Assembly: GCA_935421135.1 (NCBI GenBank)
Contig: OW285188.1
Coordinates: 16,221,233 to 16,285,232, forward strand
Length of the DNA stretch: 64,000 bases
Direction of reading: 5' to 3'
From: Bugulina stolonifera
Lineage: Eukaryota > Bryozoa > Gymnolaemata > Cheilostomatida > Bugulidae
The notes beneath the pieces are model-generated. The model was not told where the DNA came from and searched no databases. It was given only the letters and a program-made list of their open reading frames with translations. Of this stretch, positions 1 through 11,867 are shown one piece after another; the stretch's first letter is position 1, and each line of letters opens with the position of its first letter. A program made the translations under genes and the position numbers.

Positions 1-289
1 GAAATTGGAATATTGGAATATTAGCATATAAATATGCTTAGGTCAACAATAACCCTATCTAATTTTCTGATACATTTTGATTGCTCTTCAATAATAAGGC
101 ATCATATACAGTGTAGCATATAAGCTTGGCAGTGGGGTGCCATACTCAGTTCACAGCAAATCCTATGTTAGCCACTAATGCCCTATACATATATAGTAGG
201 CATTTTATACAGTATATTTACATGGGCATGATTCATTCATAAGTAATACTCATGTTTATGTAGTATTGTAATGGTTTCTGTGATTTGGT

Positions 290-830
290 GCGGTCGTCCT
301 TGGACGACTATCGACCCAGAAATGAAGTGCCTATGAGTGGTAATAGGACTTCGCATTACATGAAAGATCGAGCGGTCTCAGTAGCCCAAATACTACCAAA
401 GACGACCCATCTGATCTCAAGTCCGACCTTCAGACTATACAATGAAAGAGAGTAGTTCGACCTAGTAGGCGGTTCGCTAAGCGAATGACCTAGTAAAAGG
501 AAGAGAAAGTCTCTGTATCAAGTATAGATGTGTCTTTATTGAAAGCCAAGTGTAGACTGAGACAATGAACAGTAAAACAGTGCCCTTTATATAGTATAAG
601 GACTTCCGGCTGACGTGACGTCGGGAAAAGACGACGTGTGGTCATCCGGAAGTTGCGCAACAAGATGGCCGCCGGAAGCCCGACGGCCGACCCAAAATAG
701 GTCGGGTTCTACAAAAGTTGCTTATAATGGTCCAATTCATGTACAAAATGAATATCAATGGATTCTGAGAGGTCGGGCCTCTGTACATGGTTATAAAAGG
801 CATTAAAAAGACTTAGTAACATTCATGCAG
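290..830 (-). mobile_element. probable solo LTR (approximate limits)
   Basis: Read on the minus strand, this block has a TATA box (TATATAAAG, around 587-596) followed about 50 bases later by an AATAAA polyadenylation signal (535-540). That spacing is typical of the promoter, R region and polyadenylation site of a retroviral-type LTR. It is more GC-rich than its surroundings and no gag or pol reading frame adjoins it. I could not fix the TG...CA ends or a target duplication, so the limits are rough. It lies where exon 3 of the neighbouring acid phosphatase might be expected. It could instead be another promoter-bearing repeat. Confidence 0.4.
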
Positions 831-1339
831 TTATATAGCGGAACAATACATGAATAAGTAGTGAGTATTAGCACATGGAGACACGTATGTAGACAGTAAT
901 TAATGGTTTGGACATGCAATGCAGTTTAAGGTAAGTATACGAACACTAATTATGAGAATGTGAGTGTCAGATGAGTAGCGCTATAACAACTACTAAGCAC
1001 TTTAGGTGCGATGGAGCTTCGTCCGGGAGTTGGAGTCGTATACAAATGTCCTGTACCATCACAATATGAATCTTTATGTTGTAGTTTACCAGTAGAGCGC
1101 AATGTAACACTATGTACATGCTTAGTACACGTAGTAGGCTTATACGCAGTGCACTTAGTAGATGTACTATGTGTAGTATGTAGTATAATGTATGTAGGAC
1201 TCACTATAGACTGTAAACTCTCTGTAACTGTAACTAAGAAATAGGTACTCAGTTATATTCCACAACACATAATGCTACAGAGCAGTGATCAGACAAACAG
1301 AAAGTAGTGATCAGACAGACAGGAAGTGGAGGTACTTAC
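831..1339. other. no gene recognised
   Basis: Short overlapping frames on both strands (about 77 and 84 codons near 950-1244) have no recognisable motif or start context. Many TACxxx/GTAxxx-type words give low complexity. A pair of near-identical 20-bp words (GTGATCAGACA) is repeated at 1286-1323. I see no exon here. Confidence 0.5.
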
Positions 1340-1998
1340 CTCTGTAAGTTCTTCCAGACCATTTGTCCAGTAGGATGCATTATTATATTCACTTTTAGGT
1401 ATCACAATGATAGGACCTCTGGCTCCATGCCGGTATACCTTAAATGAGAAATAGTGATATAATCTGACCCCCATTGTCAGTGTGTAATTTAGATTATTCC
1501 AAACTATGATTTCCCCTTTTTAAAAGTGACTCTGACTTTCCAAATTTCGCGCCGTTGTGAAACCTGGAAATAGTAAATATTGATTGAGCCAGGCTTACCA
1601 AGTCTCCCTGATTCCACAGGAGACTCCCTGACTTTCAACTCAAATCTTGGTACCCCACCCCACTCAAAATGAACACCGCCCCACCCAAATGCTGAATCTC
1701 CCTGATTTTCATCAGTCGAACTTGGCAAGCCTGGGTTGAGCACATACTCTTGTAGCATTCACTACTGATTCTAAACAACGGAATGACTCCAGTAATTGTA
1801 CATACCTGTCTGCAACCCTAGTTTCAGTAAGTAATAGGCCTACTAACTATAAATTATATAAGTAGATGAACCACAGAGTTATCCATAGGAATAACTTACC
1901 ACATTGGTGGCTATCAGGGTACTTTTATGTGCACAGAGAGTAGTTTCTGCTGCTTTAAGAATGAGCAGCACATAAACATAAATGTACATAGAATTCAT
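1340..1998 (-). CDS. histidine acid phosphatase paralogue, exons 1-2 (partial gene)
   Basis: Two minus-strand exons are visible. Exon 1 (1998-1900) encodes a 33-residue start with a hydrophobic signal peptide rich in Y, V and L, ending ATNV before a GTAAGT donor. Exon 2 (1438-1340) is in phase and encodes YRHGARGP, the phosphate-pocket motif of histidine acid phosphatases, then a W-x-x-G-x-x-x-L-T segment, ending at GTAAGT. Exon 2 is 99 nt, as in the complete acid phosphatase at 11868-21988, and both exon 1s end TNV, so the two genes are tandem paralogues in the same orientation. This copy has Ala where the usual motif has Asp (RHGA instead of RHGD). The later exons lie beyond the left edge or are lost; none was seen at 1-1339. 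Confidence 0.7.
1590..1733. mobile_element. 144-bp hAT-like MITE in an acid phosphatase intron
   Basis: The ends form an imperfect inverted repeat, CAGGCTTACCAAGT against ACTTGGCAAGCCTG, with one mismatch in 14. The flanking 8-mers are GATTGAGC (1582-1589) and GGTTGAGC (1734-1741), matching at 7 of 8 positions as expected for a slightly aged hAT target duplication. It encodes nothing and contains internal CTCCCTGA(C/T)TTTCA-type repeats. It lies in the intron between exons 1 and 2 of the partial acid phosphatase. Confidence 0.6.
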
Positions 1999-3227
1999 CT
2001 TCTTCTTTCTATATTAGTAAGAAAAGGATTGTGTCAGTGAGAGTAAATTGAGATAGCCTAGGTTCTTACTAAAAGTGAAGAGCGAGTTGTTTCATTTATT
2101 CGCTAACGAGATCTAATGGCTGCATTAATCTCATCACTACTGAACTTAATAAGAAACGAGGCAGTGGAATGCTTGGACGGCTTCTCACCCTGGATGATAA
2201 TGAAGTTAGATGAACTGCACAGGACTATAATACATAATATGTTATGCAACATACATGAATTTATTGGCAGCGTAGTTGCTGCGTCATAACTTATTTAATT
2301 ACAGAAACTATAATGTTTGAGATATCTAAAACTCTAGAATATAGGCCTACATGTACCGATATCTATATATTAGCCTACACAATGATTAAGACAAGAGTTG
2401 AACTTACAATATATACTTGAAGCAAAGAGAATCCTAATAGTCGGTTTTAATAAATCATCTTGTTGTGTATTATAAATAATGGAAACTTGGGCAATAATGA
2501 AGTAACTGTTATCACCATGCAGTGTTTCTGGTATAATATTTCTATACAAGTTCCTTGACCCCAAACATGTGCTATGATAGGTTAGTGGAGAATAATGAAA
2601 AGATTATCTATGTTTACAGATTCATTACATAACATGCTTGATTCAGTGGATAGATTAGGCCTACATTACATCTGTGATACATTATCATTCTCATGCCTAT
2701 GTAATTATATGCCAGTGAGTGGAGAGCAATTGACCATCTGGTCACATGTTCACATGAATCTCCATGAATATTGATAGAATAGAGTGTATAACATGTATAG
2801 AGCATATAGGAAGTGATTTTAACTTATACACATGGAAGGAATAAGAGTGTGTAATAGTGGGACACACTGTTAAAGTGGGAAATTATTATATGAATTTTAA
2901 AAATCTAAATTCCAGAAAAACTGAAATTTCAGGAGCAAATAGAGGTAGCTGAACGACAGGGCTGTACATTCCATTACACCTGTCTTTGCTGAAGTGAAAT
3001 CAGAACCTCTAGGCCTATTTTGTATTGTGTAATAGTATGGAGATTAGGTGCCCTCCAGAGCTGTACATTGACCTACACTACAGTGTACCACAAGTAATAA
3101 GGGTCATTGAGCTTCATAGATTACATTGTACAGGTTCTTCATTCATTATTTGCTATGTAAGGCTACAACAGACAATGAAAAGGTCCTCTAAAGAGTAGGT
3201 TACTTAAAAACTAACCTATAAACTTAC
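1999..3227. other. intergenic or intronic, no gene recognised
   Basis: AT-rich DNA upstream of the partial acid phosphatase. Minus-strand donor-like words occur (for example GTAAGTTC at about 2400) but I could not chain a convincing exon. Nothing else is recognised. Confidence 0.4.
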
Positions 3228-3748
3228 CACTGTATCAAGTTGAGCTCTGAGTAGACTGATCTAGAATACAATTATAATCTGTTTATCAGCCACAAAGCCA
3301 CATCAGCATTTACCAGATCACTACTCAATATAGCCAATCATTACCTACACAGGTATCAGCCTCCTAGAATCAGGATAGGAGGCAGATTTATGCATAGATT
3401 ACTTGGAACATACTCATTAGAATTATAGCAAGGTCATCATTAGACCTACAAATATAGGCCTACATGTACATGATGCTTTCCCAATTAAGAGAGGACAATT
3501 TCTAATCATGATCAATAGCTTATGAATGTCCATGCTGCTCAGTTATACACTAAATAGTACTATTATAACCCTGCTCTATAATGCAACTGCATAAAACCAG
3601 TTTTTTTCATGCCATTACACACATAGAGCCTACACATATTATACGTTTGTGCAATATCTATTAGTTGCCTGATAATTTAACTTACCTGTATGTAAATTTC
3701 ATTATTGTCTGCATCTACATCTTCTACATTCACAACTTTCCTAGCCAT
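3228..3748 (-). CDS. putative 5' end of an unidentified gene (two short exons)
   Basis: A minus-strand ATG at 3748 opens 21 codons (MARKVVNVEDVD...) ending in CAG before a GTAAGT-type donor (exon 3748-3686). A 33-nt block, 3260-3228, flanked by a TTCTAG acceptor and a GTAAGTTT donor, continues in phase for 11 codons. A further donor at about 3866 could end a 5' untranslated exon. The peptide is acidic then amphipathic and I do not recognise it. No later exon could be joined. The support is splice-site quality and phase only, so this may be fortuitous. Confidence 0.3.
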
Positions 3749-4344
3749 TTTTAACTCAGACCCATGTGCACAAGAATTAGCATGTCTATGCAGTTCTTAG
3801 AGACACAAAAAGTACAACTATTTTAGGCCTAACCATAAAAATACAATAAAATAATGTTGTAAGAACTTACCTCCAATAGTTTCTACTCAGCTTTCTATTT
3901 ATTTACGTGTAGACTTTGTCCATACTGCTCCGTCAATTGGAACATTGTAGCAGAGCTGAATGCAGTCGGGTCCTGGTGGCTAGTCGTGTGAGTGTTGCTA
4001 CATAACAAACAAAGACACTGGACATTTTAACTATAGCCCGGGTTCCAAACAGTGGGTTGAGAGAAATGGTGGTGATCAACTGTAGGACATGATAGGAAAT
4101 TTTTACATGGTCCCATGACTATATACAACGACTTTGGGGGGGGGGGGGGGGAGGTGTTTAAGCTGCCCTATTCAAGTTCAACATATACAATTCTATCAAC
4201 TATCAACCTTTGAGATGCCCACCCATTCTATTGAAGTCTCAGGCTACCAGTAGACTGTAGCAGCTGAGATGTACATAAAATATATAGAAGCACTGTTGAC
4301 AACAAAGAATAAGGGTAACATCATTACATAATCTACATGTTTGG

Positions 4345-4640
4345 CTTTGTTATATACATGTATCCTTACATACTAGTGCATCCTTATATACATGTATCCT
4401 TACATACACATATCCTTACATACTAGTGTATCCTTACATACATGTATGATGCATCCTTACATACACTTATCCTTACATACACTTATCCTTACATACTAGT
4501 GTATCCTTACATACATGTATGATGCGTCCTTACATACTGATAGATGTATGATACATGTATCCTTACATACATGTATCCTTACATACATGTATCCTTACAT
4601 ACATGTATCCTTATATGTATTTATCCTTATATGCATGTAC
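4345..4640. repeat. minisatellite of ATCCTTACATACATGT-type units
   Basis: Units of about 16 bp (TATCCTTACATACATG and variants with ACTAGTG or ACACT) are repeated head to tail roughly 17 times, with some higher-order alternation. The open frames of 83 and 90 codons here are only the translation of the repeat. Confidence 0.85.
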
Positions 4641-5202
4641 CTTGCCTGTGCAATAAAGTTCTATGGTGTACCAGGTATAGCACTGCTGCAGTGTATGACA
4701 GCCTATATGCAGACCAACAATTATTTATACAAAGACTTTTACTTCAAAATACCCCTTTACAGGTAGTGAGGTTCAAGATAGAGAGTGAAGGCAAAGCTCA
4801 GCAGGATATGGAATAAGAACAGATTTCCCACATCTTTACTGGCAGCTGGCACTAATAACTACATGTAGTTGGCATGTGATGGTAGCCTTCTGATTGGCTC
4901 CAGCTTCTGGTGGCACCAAGCTGCATGTGAACCCTTTGACTGAGGTTGTCATTCTACAGTATGTGTATGGGATGGAGGATTACACATAGCACAACCTCTC
5001 TGATAAACTCTCGCCACAATCAGCGTAAGGTGGGGAGGCAACTCCAATCAACAGGTTCACAATTATAATCTACACATACAATATACATGTAGGTGCCCAT
5101 AGTAAGATGTCTTATCTGATCTATGGTGTTAATGAGTGCCCAATGGCAGGACTAGCTACAGCTGATAATTTCTGAATGGTAAAACTGCATAAGAATAATT
5201 CC

Positions 5203-5210
5203 CTTGGAAG
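5203..5210. repeat. hAT target-site duplication, left
   Basis: CTTGGAAG, repeated exactly at 11194-11201 directly outside the right terminal inverted repeat. Confidence 0.9.
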
Positions 5211-5285
5211 CAGAGGCGTATATTGCTTGAAATCCAACCCACTACTTTCAAACTTATCCTACAAATGGGTAGGATGACAGGTAGA

Positions 5286-5361
5286 GGGCGCGAAGCGCCC
5301 GATGCGTGCGCAGCACGCTGCGGGGAGGGTCCGGGAGGGGCGCTGAAGCGCCCTCCCGGGT
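5286..5361. other. GC-rich subterminal hairpins of the hAT element
   Basis: Nested palindromes GGGCGCGAAGCGCCC and GCGTGCGCAGCACGC, then a longer stem GGGAGGGGCGC-TGAA-GCGCCCTCCC. This stands out from the AT-rich surroundings. Subterminal repeats of hAT elements often bind the transposase, and that role here is inferred. Confidence 0.6.
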
Positions 5362-5693
5362 TCGAAAATTTTTTCGGAATTACGACGCAATAAGGTCTAT
5401 CTCCAGCAATCTGGCACTAAATTTGGCAATAAATTTAATATTGATTATGGTATCCAATGTCATCCATTTGCCATCAAATGAATCTGAAGACCCCTATTTA
5501 TCTAAAAATATTCACAAAACCAATAATATATGCATGTACATGTATGTACGGTGTGTAAATATTCATATTTATTGGCAAGCAAGAAAAATCCAAGTAATGA
5601 TACAAGATTAGTGCTGCATAATATATAAAGGTAGACATCCATGTAGATAGTGTATGAAATATTAGTTAAAACTCGAACATAAACACAAGTATT

Positions 5694-8600
5694 TTACATG
5701 TACCCCCTCTCACTCAAAAACGGTACAATAATTTTGTTTAACTCAACGTCTTTGTCTCGGTGAATCATTATTGTTGCCAGAGCATTCAACCTGTGTAATA
5801 AAATACAATAATTACGTTAGAGGGTAGAGAACATAAATACTCATCTAGAATTTCAAAACTAATAACATGACGTATTATGAGAATTCATATGGTGCAGACA
5901 GAAGTCACTGAGCATGTAGCATTACAGAAGACAGCAAGTGTGATTCTGCTAAAATATATAAATATGCAAACATACCTTTCATGACCCATTGTACTCCTCA
6001 ATTCATTTTTGAGAAATTTCAACCTTGAGAATGATCTCTCTGCTTCACAACTTGTTATTGGATGACAACTGATGATCTTTAGCATTTGTGTTACATTGTC
6101 CAGACCAACGCTAGATGCCCACTTGACGGAGGTAGATATGTCACAGCACTGGTGTCCATCTCCTAACTTCATGAAGCTGCAAATAATATTCAATGTTCCT
6201 AATCATCTTAGTTAAGTTACTCGATAAAATGGTTTGATATTTGGCATTTAGTTAGGTATACACTTCTATGAGATAGGAAGTCTTCTTTCGTTTGGGGAAG
6301 ACTTGACTTGTTTAGGTGAAGTCTAACTAACATTACCATGACAACACCAGATAAAAACACAAAACAGTTTACCAGTAATTTCTCCATGACTTGAGCTCAG
6401 TTCTGAGAGTTATCACAGATGGCAGGATTTCAGTGTAAATGGTGAAGCCCTTCTGCACTTCTTCAACCCATCCATCCATGTCATCTTTCCATTTGCTAGA
6501 TATGATGGCATCTGGTAGTATGTTTAGAGTAGATAGAATGGAGGTATTGTTAAACCGCCTATCATACTCCGCCATAAGTAGATCTGAAATGGTAACAGTA
6601 ATAATTTAGATTCAGATTACACTATTGCTGCACCACAACCAGGTTCTTTCCCAAATAAATAGGCCCATAATGTACACGCGTATATGCAATAAGTTGCATG
6701 AATGTGTTAACTGTGGAGAACTATGTTAGCATCATTTTCATGTCGCATATATAGCTATGTCAAAATCATTTTAGAACTTCTATTAACGACCCCAAAGCAT
6801 GATACGGACTTATACACAAAGTGATACTGTACAAAAGTTACATACCCAGAAAGGGAATGGTAATGGACCTGGCAAAGTAGTCTTCGGGGGATGTAGAAGG
6901 TATGTTGCTTCTGTGGGCTTGCTTTCCACATCGCCTTGGTATAGATGGTGCTACGTTTAGTTGTTCAGCAAGTTTGACAGCACATCCATACCGATCGCCT
7001 TCAAATGTCTTTACCTCATCTCTAAAAGATGCCAATCGTTGTCTAGTACCAGATATGAGGTTTCCAGCTGCGGCTATATCTAAACTTTTTCCTGCAACAA
7101 AAATATTATAGAAAAAATATAAACTGTGGCCAAGGGCTACACTATACTAGAGAAACTAAGCAATTCATTTTTGAAATGAGTGGTCCACATCTTCTAAAAA
7201 ATAAGTATTCGCTTGACAGTATTCAGTTCATGAAACTTATTAAATCTTTTTCTGTGCTTCATGCTATCAAATTTATAAAAAACTGTACCTTGAGTAATAG
7301 AAATGGTATTACCACATGCAATATTGCACGTAAAAGCACATGTTGTGTGATCACAAACTTACTATCATGTTTTGATGTCTAACTTACCTTGCAGCTTAGT
7401 GCATAGCATCTTGGTAGCATCCAACACCTGACAGCAGATATAAAGGGAGTAAATAAATGAGAACGACATTATCGCCCGGCACATGTGAGAACATCTGCTC
7501 CAATCACACTGGAAATCCCGATCATCCAACATTCCCTGAAGTGCTTCACCAATATATGGTAGCAGAGTCACTGTGGTCTCCAAGGCTGTATATCTACATT
7601 GCATAATAATAGACCTACTTAAGTTCCACTTTCTTTATTCACACTGCTTGTGACTATGATACCCATATCATGAAATGAGGCTGACATGCAATATATTTAC
7701 CTTTCAACCCATCTCGTTTGAGACATAGAGCATAGCTTTGTTTTCTGTGGGGCTTTAACATCATCACTTGCTTTGATCACTTCCGTTAGCTTCTTTTGGC
7801 GCTTTGGGGAATCATTAAAAAAAGAACACAGTTCTTTTTGCACGCTCATCATGTTATCTGTAAATGAAAACACGATTGTTATAGCTGTTGATAGCATAAG
7901 CAGACGATTCATGTATGAATAAGCATTTCATTGAGAATACTCTGCACTTGGAAACTGCTACTTACTGATTTCTTGAATGCTGGAGCAACTTTTCACTAAA
8001 GCCAAATTCAACAAATGAGCTTTACAGTGGGTATAAATAGCACGAGGGTTCTGTTGAGTTATGAGCGTGGCTGTACCAGAAGTTTTGCCTGACATGTTCG
8101 AGGCCCCATCATATGCCTGTCCAACACAGTTTTCAATAGGTATCCCCCAATGGTTCAGTGTGCTGACAATTTCCTTAGCAAGTGCTTCTCCTATAAAAAA
8201 AATCAATAACACTTGGATAACAGTCCTGGTATCGTCAGGAGAAAAGAAAATTCTCCACTGATGACAACAACAACACTGCTATCAAAATACCAGGAAAAAA
8301 CCATCTGCAATGCATTATTCAGTACACTACTTTATATTGTCTAACTTTCTACCTACATAAACATCCTCAGTATTAATTTGGAACTGTGGGCACATGCTCT
8401 ACATCAAACTGCATTTTTTAGTTATTAGGAGTGCTGCTAATAACTAACACCTAATTACTAAAAGTTAAGTGTACCCACCCCTTAAAGAATCCAGAGGAAC
8501 AAACGATAGAAACTTCTCCTCTGGCTGTAGAGTGTTAGAGTCAAAGTAGCGCAATGCGATGCAGAGTTGTTCAGTGTTGCTAACGTCTCGAGTTTCATCA

Positions 8601-10861
8601 GCTATAATAGAATAGAATTGCGATCCCATTATGTCTCCAACCACTTTCCTTGTAATATGATTTGCTGTTCGAAGAAGTAGCTCATTTTGAATTGCCGGAG
8701 AGGTATACATCGCTTTTTTGCTACATATATTGTCAACATTCCCATCTCCAGCTTGTCTGCGGAATTCTAGTGATTGCAAAAAGTTCCCACGATTGATGTC
8801 ACCCAAAACCACATCAGATCGATATTCAGATGGGTCCCTGAACGGTATGCCCTCATTCTTGTGACCTCTTAACGCACAGCCCTGTCTTGCATTGTAAATC
8901 AATGCCCGCAGTACCGAATTCAGCCTTTTCTTTCGTAAAAGTAAATCTTTCTGCTGTTGATTACTGACTTGAGAAGTGATGGGGAGCTGTGTGCCATCTA
9001 CCAAAGTAGATCTAAATCCAGAGGATGAGATGAATGCATCTGCATGATAGTTGGTGTTCTGGTGTTCATCTAGATCTTTGAGTCGGCTGTATGATGTCCA
9101 TGGCTTAGAGAGGAACTTTCCAGGTTTTTTAGGTATGAGAGAGAAGTTAATAAATAACTTACAAACTTTACAGACACCACCTTGATCTCCAATGGTGAGC
9201 CATGCGCTATACTTTTCAAGTTTGCTAGGGTTGAGTTTAATAGTCTTAGTTCCAACCTTCTCGATTAACAACTTAGTGTTATTTTTGGGTGGTGTTGACA
9301 GTAGTTTGTTGCGTCGAGTATCTGATATGCTAGCACAAGGAAATCCTAATTCCAGTAACTCTTCGTATAGAGATGGTGAATCTATGCCTAAATAGAGAAA
9401 GTATCGAATTACATGTAAGTAACATCAAATAGAACCAGTATCAGATGAACTAAAATTTTAACAAGAGCCTCCATTTGGATCTAAATAGAGTGACACTACA
9501 AGTCACTACACTTTGATAGCATTTAGACAATTAAAATAAAATTACCTGCATCGATTTCAGATTCAGATGACTTTTTTGTAGTCAAGTTGCAGGTTGAACT
9601 GCAAGATGCTGTTGTGAATGAGGGACTAGGGCTTGCTTTATCTGGCTCATCATCTTCGGATGAAATACATATAGTTTCTGTAAAATGTCAACGATCATCA
9701 TGTTTAATCAAGCCAGTAAAATTAGTGAATCTAGGTAATAATCACAGTGATACTGTTAATACAGGCTACTTTTTCATGCCTATTCCATTATTTTGACAGC
9801 ATGCAGAAAGAAGTGATAGTCAGAATACTCAAAGCGATAGATAGTTTTTAGGTAAATATACTTTTTGTCTAACACGTGCACATTAATTATAACAGACAAC
9901 TACTTGAGCTTTTTGTACCCTTCGACACCGATGCATTTAATAGTAGTTTAATAGTAAAATGTAACTTTAGCCATTCTTTCTAGTAATAGAAATTTACAGG
10001 TTTGCTTACCAGTTTGTTTTCTGCAGAAATATAGTATATACACAGGTATAGACACACAGAAAGATATTCCTACATGATGTTTAAATTTATATTTTTACTT
10101 CAATCAATTGAGCATAGTAAATAAAATAAAACTTATCCTCATTTAGTAATTTATAGATACAGCTGCAATCGAAGTTTACACTTAGTAGTAGTGCTGCATG
10201 TAATATTAAATTATAGTTAATAATTATCATAAAATATCCAAAATACATGATGATTATGTATGTTGAATAATTTATAATAATTATTATTATATTGTTATGG
10301 TTAATAATTTGATATTTTAACCAATTTTAACAATTAATTTTACATTTACATTTTTTACATTTATTGAGGTTTGCTAAAAGTTTACAGATAATATTTTCTA
10401 AAGGTAACTTGTTGATCACAAATAAATATCTATTTTATTATTTATATACAACTTATAGTAGAAAATAAATAAATAAATAAACAAAGAGAAAATTTACCGT
10501 GCCTTACGTCAACTACAAATGCAAATTTTTAGAAAACCCCAGTAAATGTAAAAAATGTAAATGTAAAATAAATCATTAAATTTAAAATTAGTATAAGTAT
10601 AAATACTAAATTATTAACCAAACCATAATCAAATCAAATCAAACCATAATGAATCACTGGACTAAACCTTTCTCCAATTATATTATTAATTGAAATTAAT
10701 TGAAAAAAAGTTTAGTCCAATAATTCATATTTCATATTGGTAGAAAACTTTTGCGTACATGGGCAATGGCAATAACAACGTGAGCATCATTCAATAAATT
10801 ACCTTTTGGACACTTTAGCAAAAGCATCCACAATAGAAAAACTTCTTTTGGTACCAGACAT
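5694..10861 (-). CDS. hAT transposase (ZMYM1-like, DUF4371 / hATC type), 817 aa
   Basis: Eleven minus-strand exons join in phase: 10861-10803, 10020-10010, 9677-9546, 9387-8479, 8190-7966, 7857-7701, 7593-7388, 7091-6846, 6583-6373, 6176-5976, 5790-5694 (stop). All have GT-AG borders, and the sum is 2454 nt with no internal stop. Domains: a TTF-type zinc finger (C140, C143, then a DEHQNTNYH pair of His); the transposase core with first acidic residue in ADETRD (D331) and second in AYDGASNMSG (D398), then HCKAHLLNLAL; a conserved TRW; and the C-terminal hATC dimerisation region ISCHPITSCEAERSFSRLK (E763/E765 near the expected catalytic Glu), then LNALATIMIHRD. It would cut and reinsert the element by binding its inverted ends. 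The 11-nt microexon is needed to link exons 1 and 3. Domestication is unlikely because intact transposon ends flank it. Confidence 0.85.
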
Positions 10862-11043
10862 GGTTTACGTTTGTACACGCTGCAATAAAAAGACTTTGCG
10901 GTAGTCATAGAGATATGACGGAATACCCGGAAGACTTGCTTAGCGCCACTCTAACGATAGTGTGCGACATAAAACCTCCGACATTTACAGCAGTTTTGTA
11001 AAGATATCGCTCTTGTTGACGTAAGGCACGGTAAATTTTCAGC
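10488..11043. repeat. inverted repeat pair around the first transposase exon
   Basis: A 24-base word, AAATTTACCGTG followed by CCTTACGTCAAC, occurs at 10492-10515. Its reverse complement lies at about 11015-11038. The pair brackets the first coding exon (10803-10861) of the transposase. It may be the ends of an older nested element or transposase/promoter binding sites. No target duplication was found. Confidence 0.6.
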
Positions 11044-11193
11044 TAACGGCGGCGCTAGTGGTGACAAATAAACAATAATATTTATTTAATTATTTTTTTA
11101 TTTTTTTTCTACCCACGACTATTTTGTATTAACACACGACTTTTTTTCAACCCACGGAAAGTCGTGGGTCGTGTATGGCAATATACGCCTCTG

Positions 11194-11201
11194 CTTGGAA
11201 G
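11194..11201. repeat. hAT target-site duplication, right
   Basis: CTTGGAAG, identical to 5203-5210. Confidence 0.9.
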
Positions 11202-11867
11202 GTATAATATTTTGTTGAGCAATACTTCTTACAAAATCAACTGTACTGTGTATTGAATTCTTTATTGAATATCATTCCATGGTTTGTAAGACAAATTAAA
11301 CAAAATTATATAACAATAGTATGATGTTATAGTCTGAAAAAAAACATCTTGAGCCAATGCAGTAATTATGACAGATAAAACAAATACATATACAAACAAC
11401 TACGCTACTTTTATAAATAATGTATGAACTACTTTAATGCTAGTACAGTTGATATTATATTATATATGCACAAAAGTATTGCAGTATACCAGTATCATTC
11501 ATTATTATAGAGCTACATACCCTGTACATGTATATGCATGTGTATGTGCAAATCATGTTTGTATCTTCCAGTCAAAATATTGTAATTGATTTTAGGGATG
11601 AGATGAATTTTACAAACAACGAACAACATAAAACATCTGCATTTCAATTAAGTACTAATTTTTGTAAATCAAAAATAAAATATTATTATGCAGAAGACGT
11701 AAAAGACACAAAATTATACAATTAATTAAGTAATTTAACGTACTTTAAAGAAATTACATTCAATGAAAGCATTAGCCAATAGAGACACTGTCTTATAGAT
11801 ATACTGAACGACATGTTCTATCTTTGGTACAGTGTATGTTGCATAGATTATTAGTAATGGATACCTA
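11202..11867. other. 3' flank of the acid phosphatase gene, no other gene seen
   Basis: AT-rich DNA between the hAT element and the acid phosphatase stop codon. It probably includes the 3' untranslated region of that gene. A 65-codon plus-strand frame (11528-11725) shows no features of a gene. Confidence 0.4.

Larger units (their letters stand above)
3749..5210. other. repeat-rich intergenic DNA
   Basis: Contains a run of 18 or so G at about 4135-4152 and a tandem block at about 4345-4640, listed separately. No exon was recognised. The last 8 bases (CTTGGAAG, 5203-5210) are the left target duplication of the hAT transposon that follows. Confidence 0.5.
5211..11193 (-). mobile_element. complete hAT DNA transposon, 5983 bp
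   Basis: The element begins CAGAGGCGTATATTGC at 5211 and ends with the exact reverse complement at 11178-11193. It is flanked by a perfect 8-bp duplication, CTTGGAAG, as hAT transposases make. Inside is one minus-strand, intron-containing transposase gene (5694-10861) with no stop or frameshift. GC-rich hairpins lie near the left end (5286-5361), and poly-T-rich DNA with CCCACGACT-type words near the right end. The perfect flanks and open gene suggest a recent, possibly active copy. It sits between the two acid phosphatase paralogues. Confidence 0.92.

Noticed and set aside
950..1244. Overlapping frames of 84 and 77 codons on opposite strands
   Set aside because: Low-complexity GTA/TAC-rich DNA, no motif.
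4515..4816. Two overlapping frames of 83 and 90 codons
   Set aside because: Translation of the 16-bp minisatellite in two frames.
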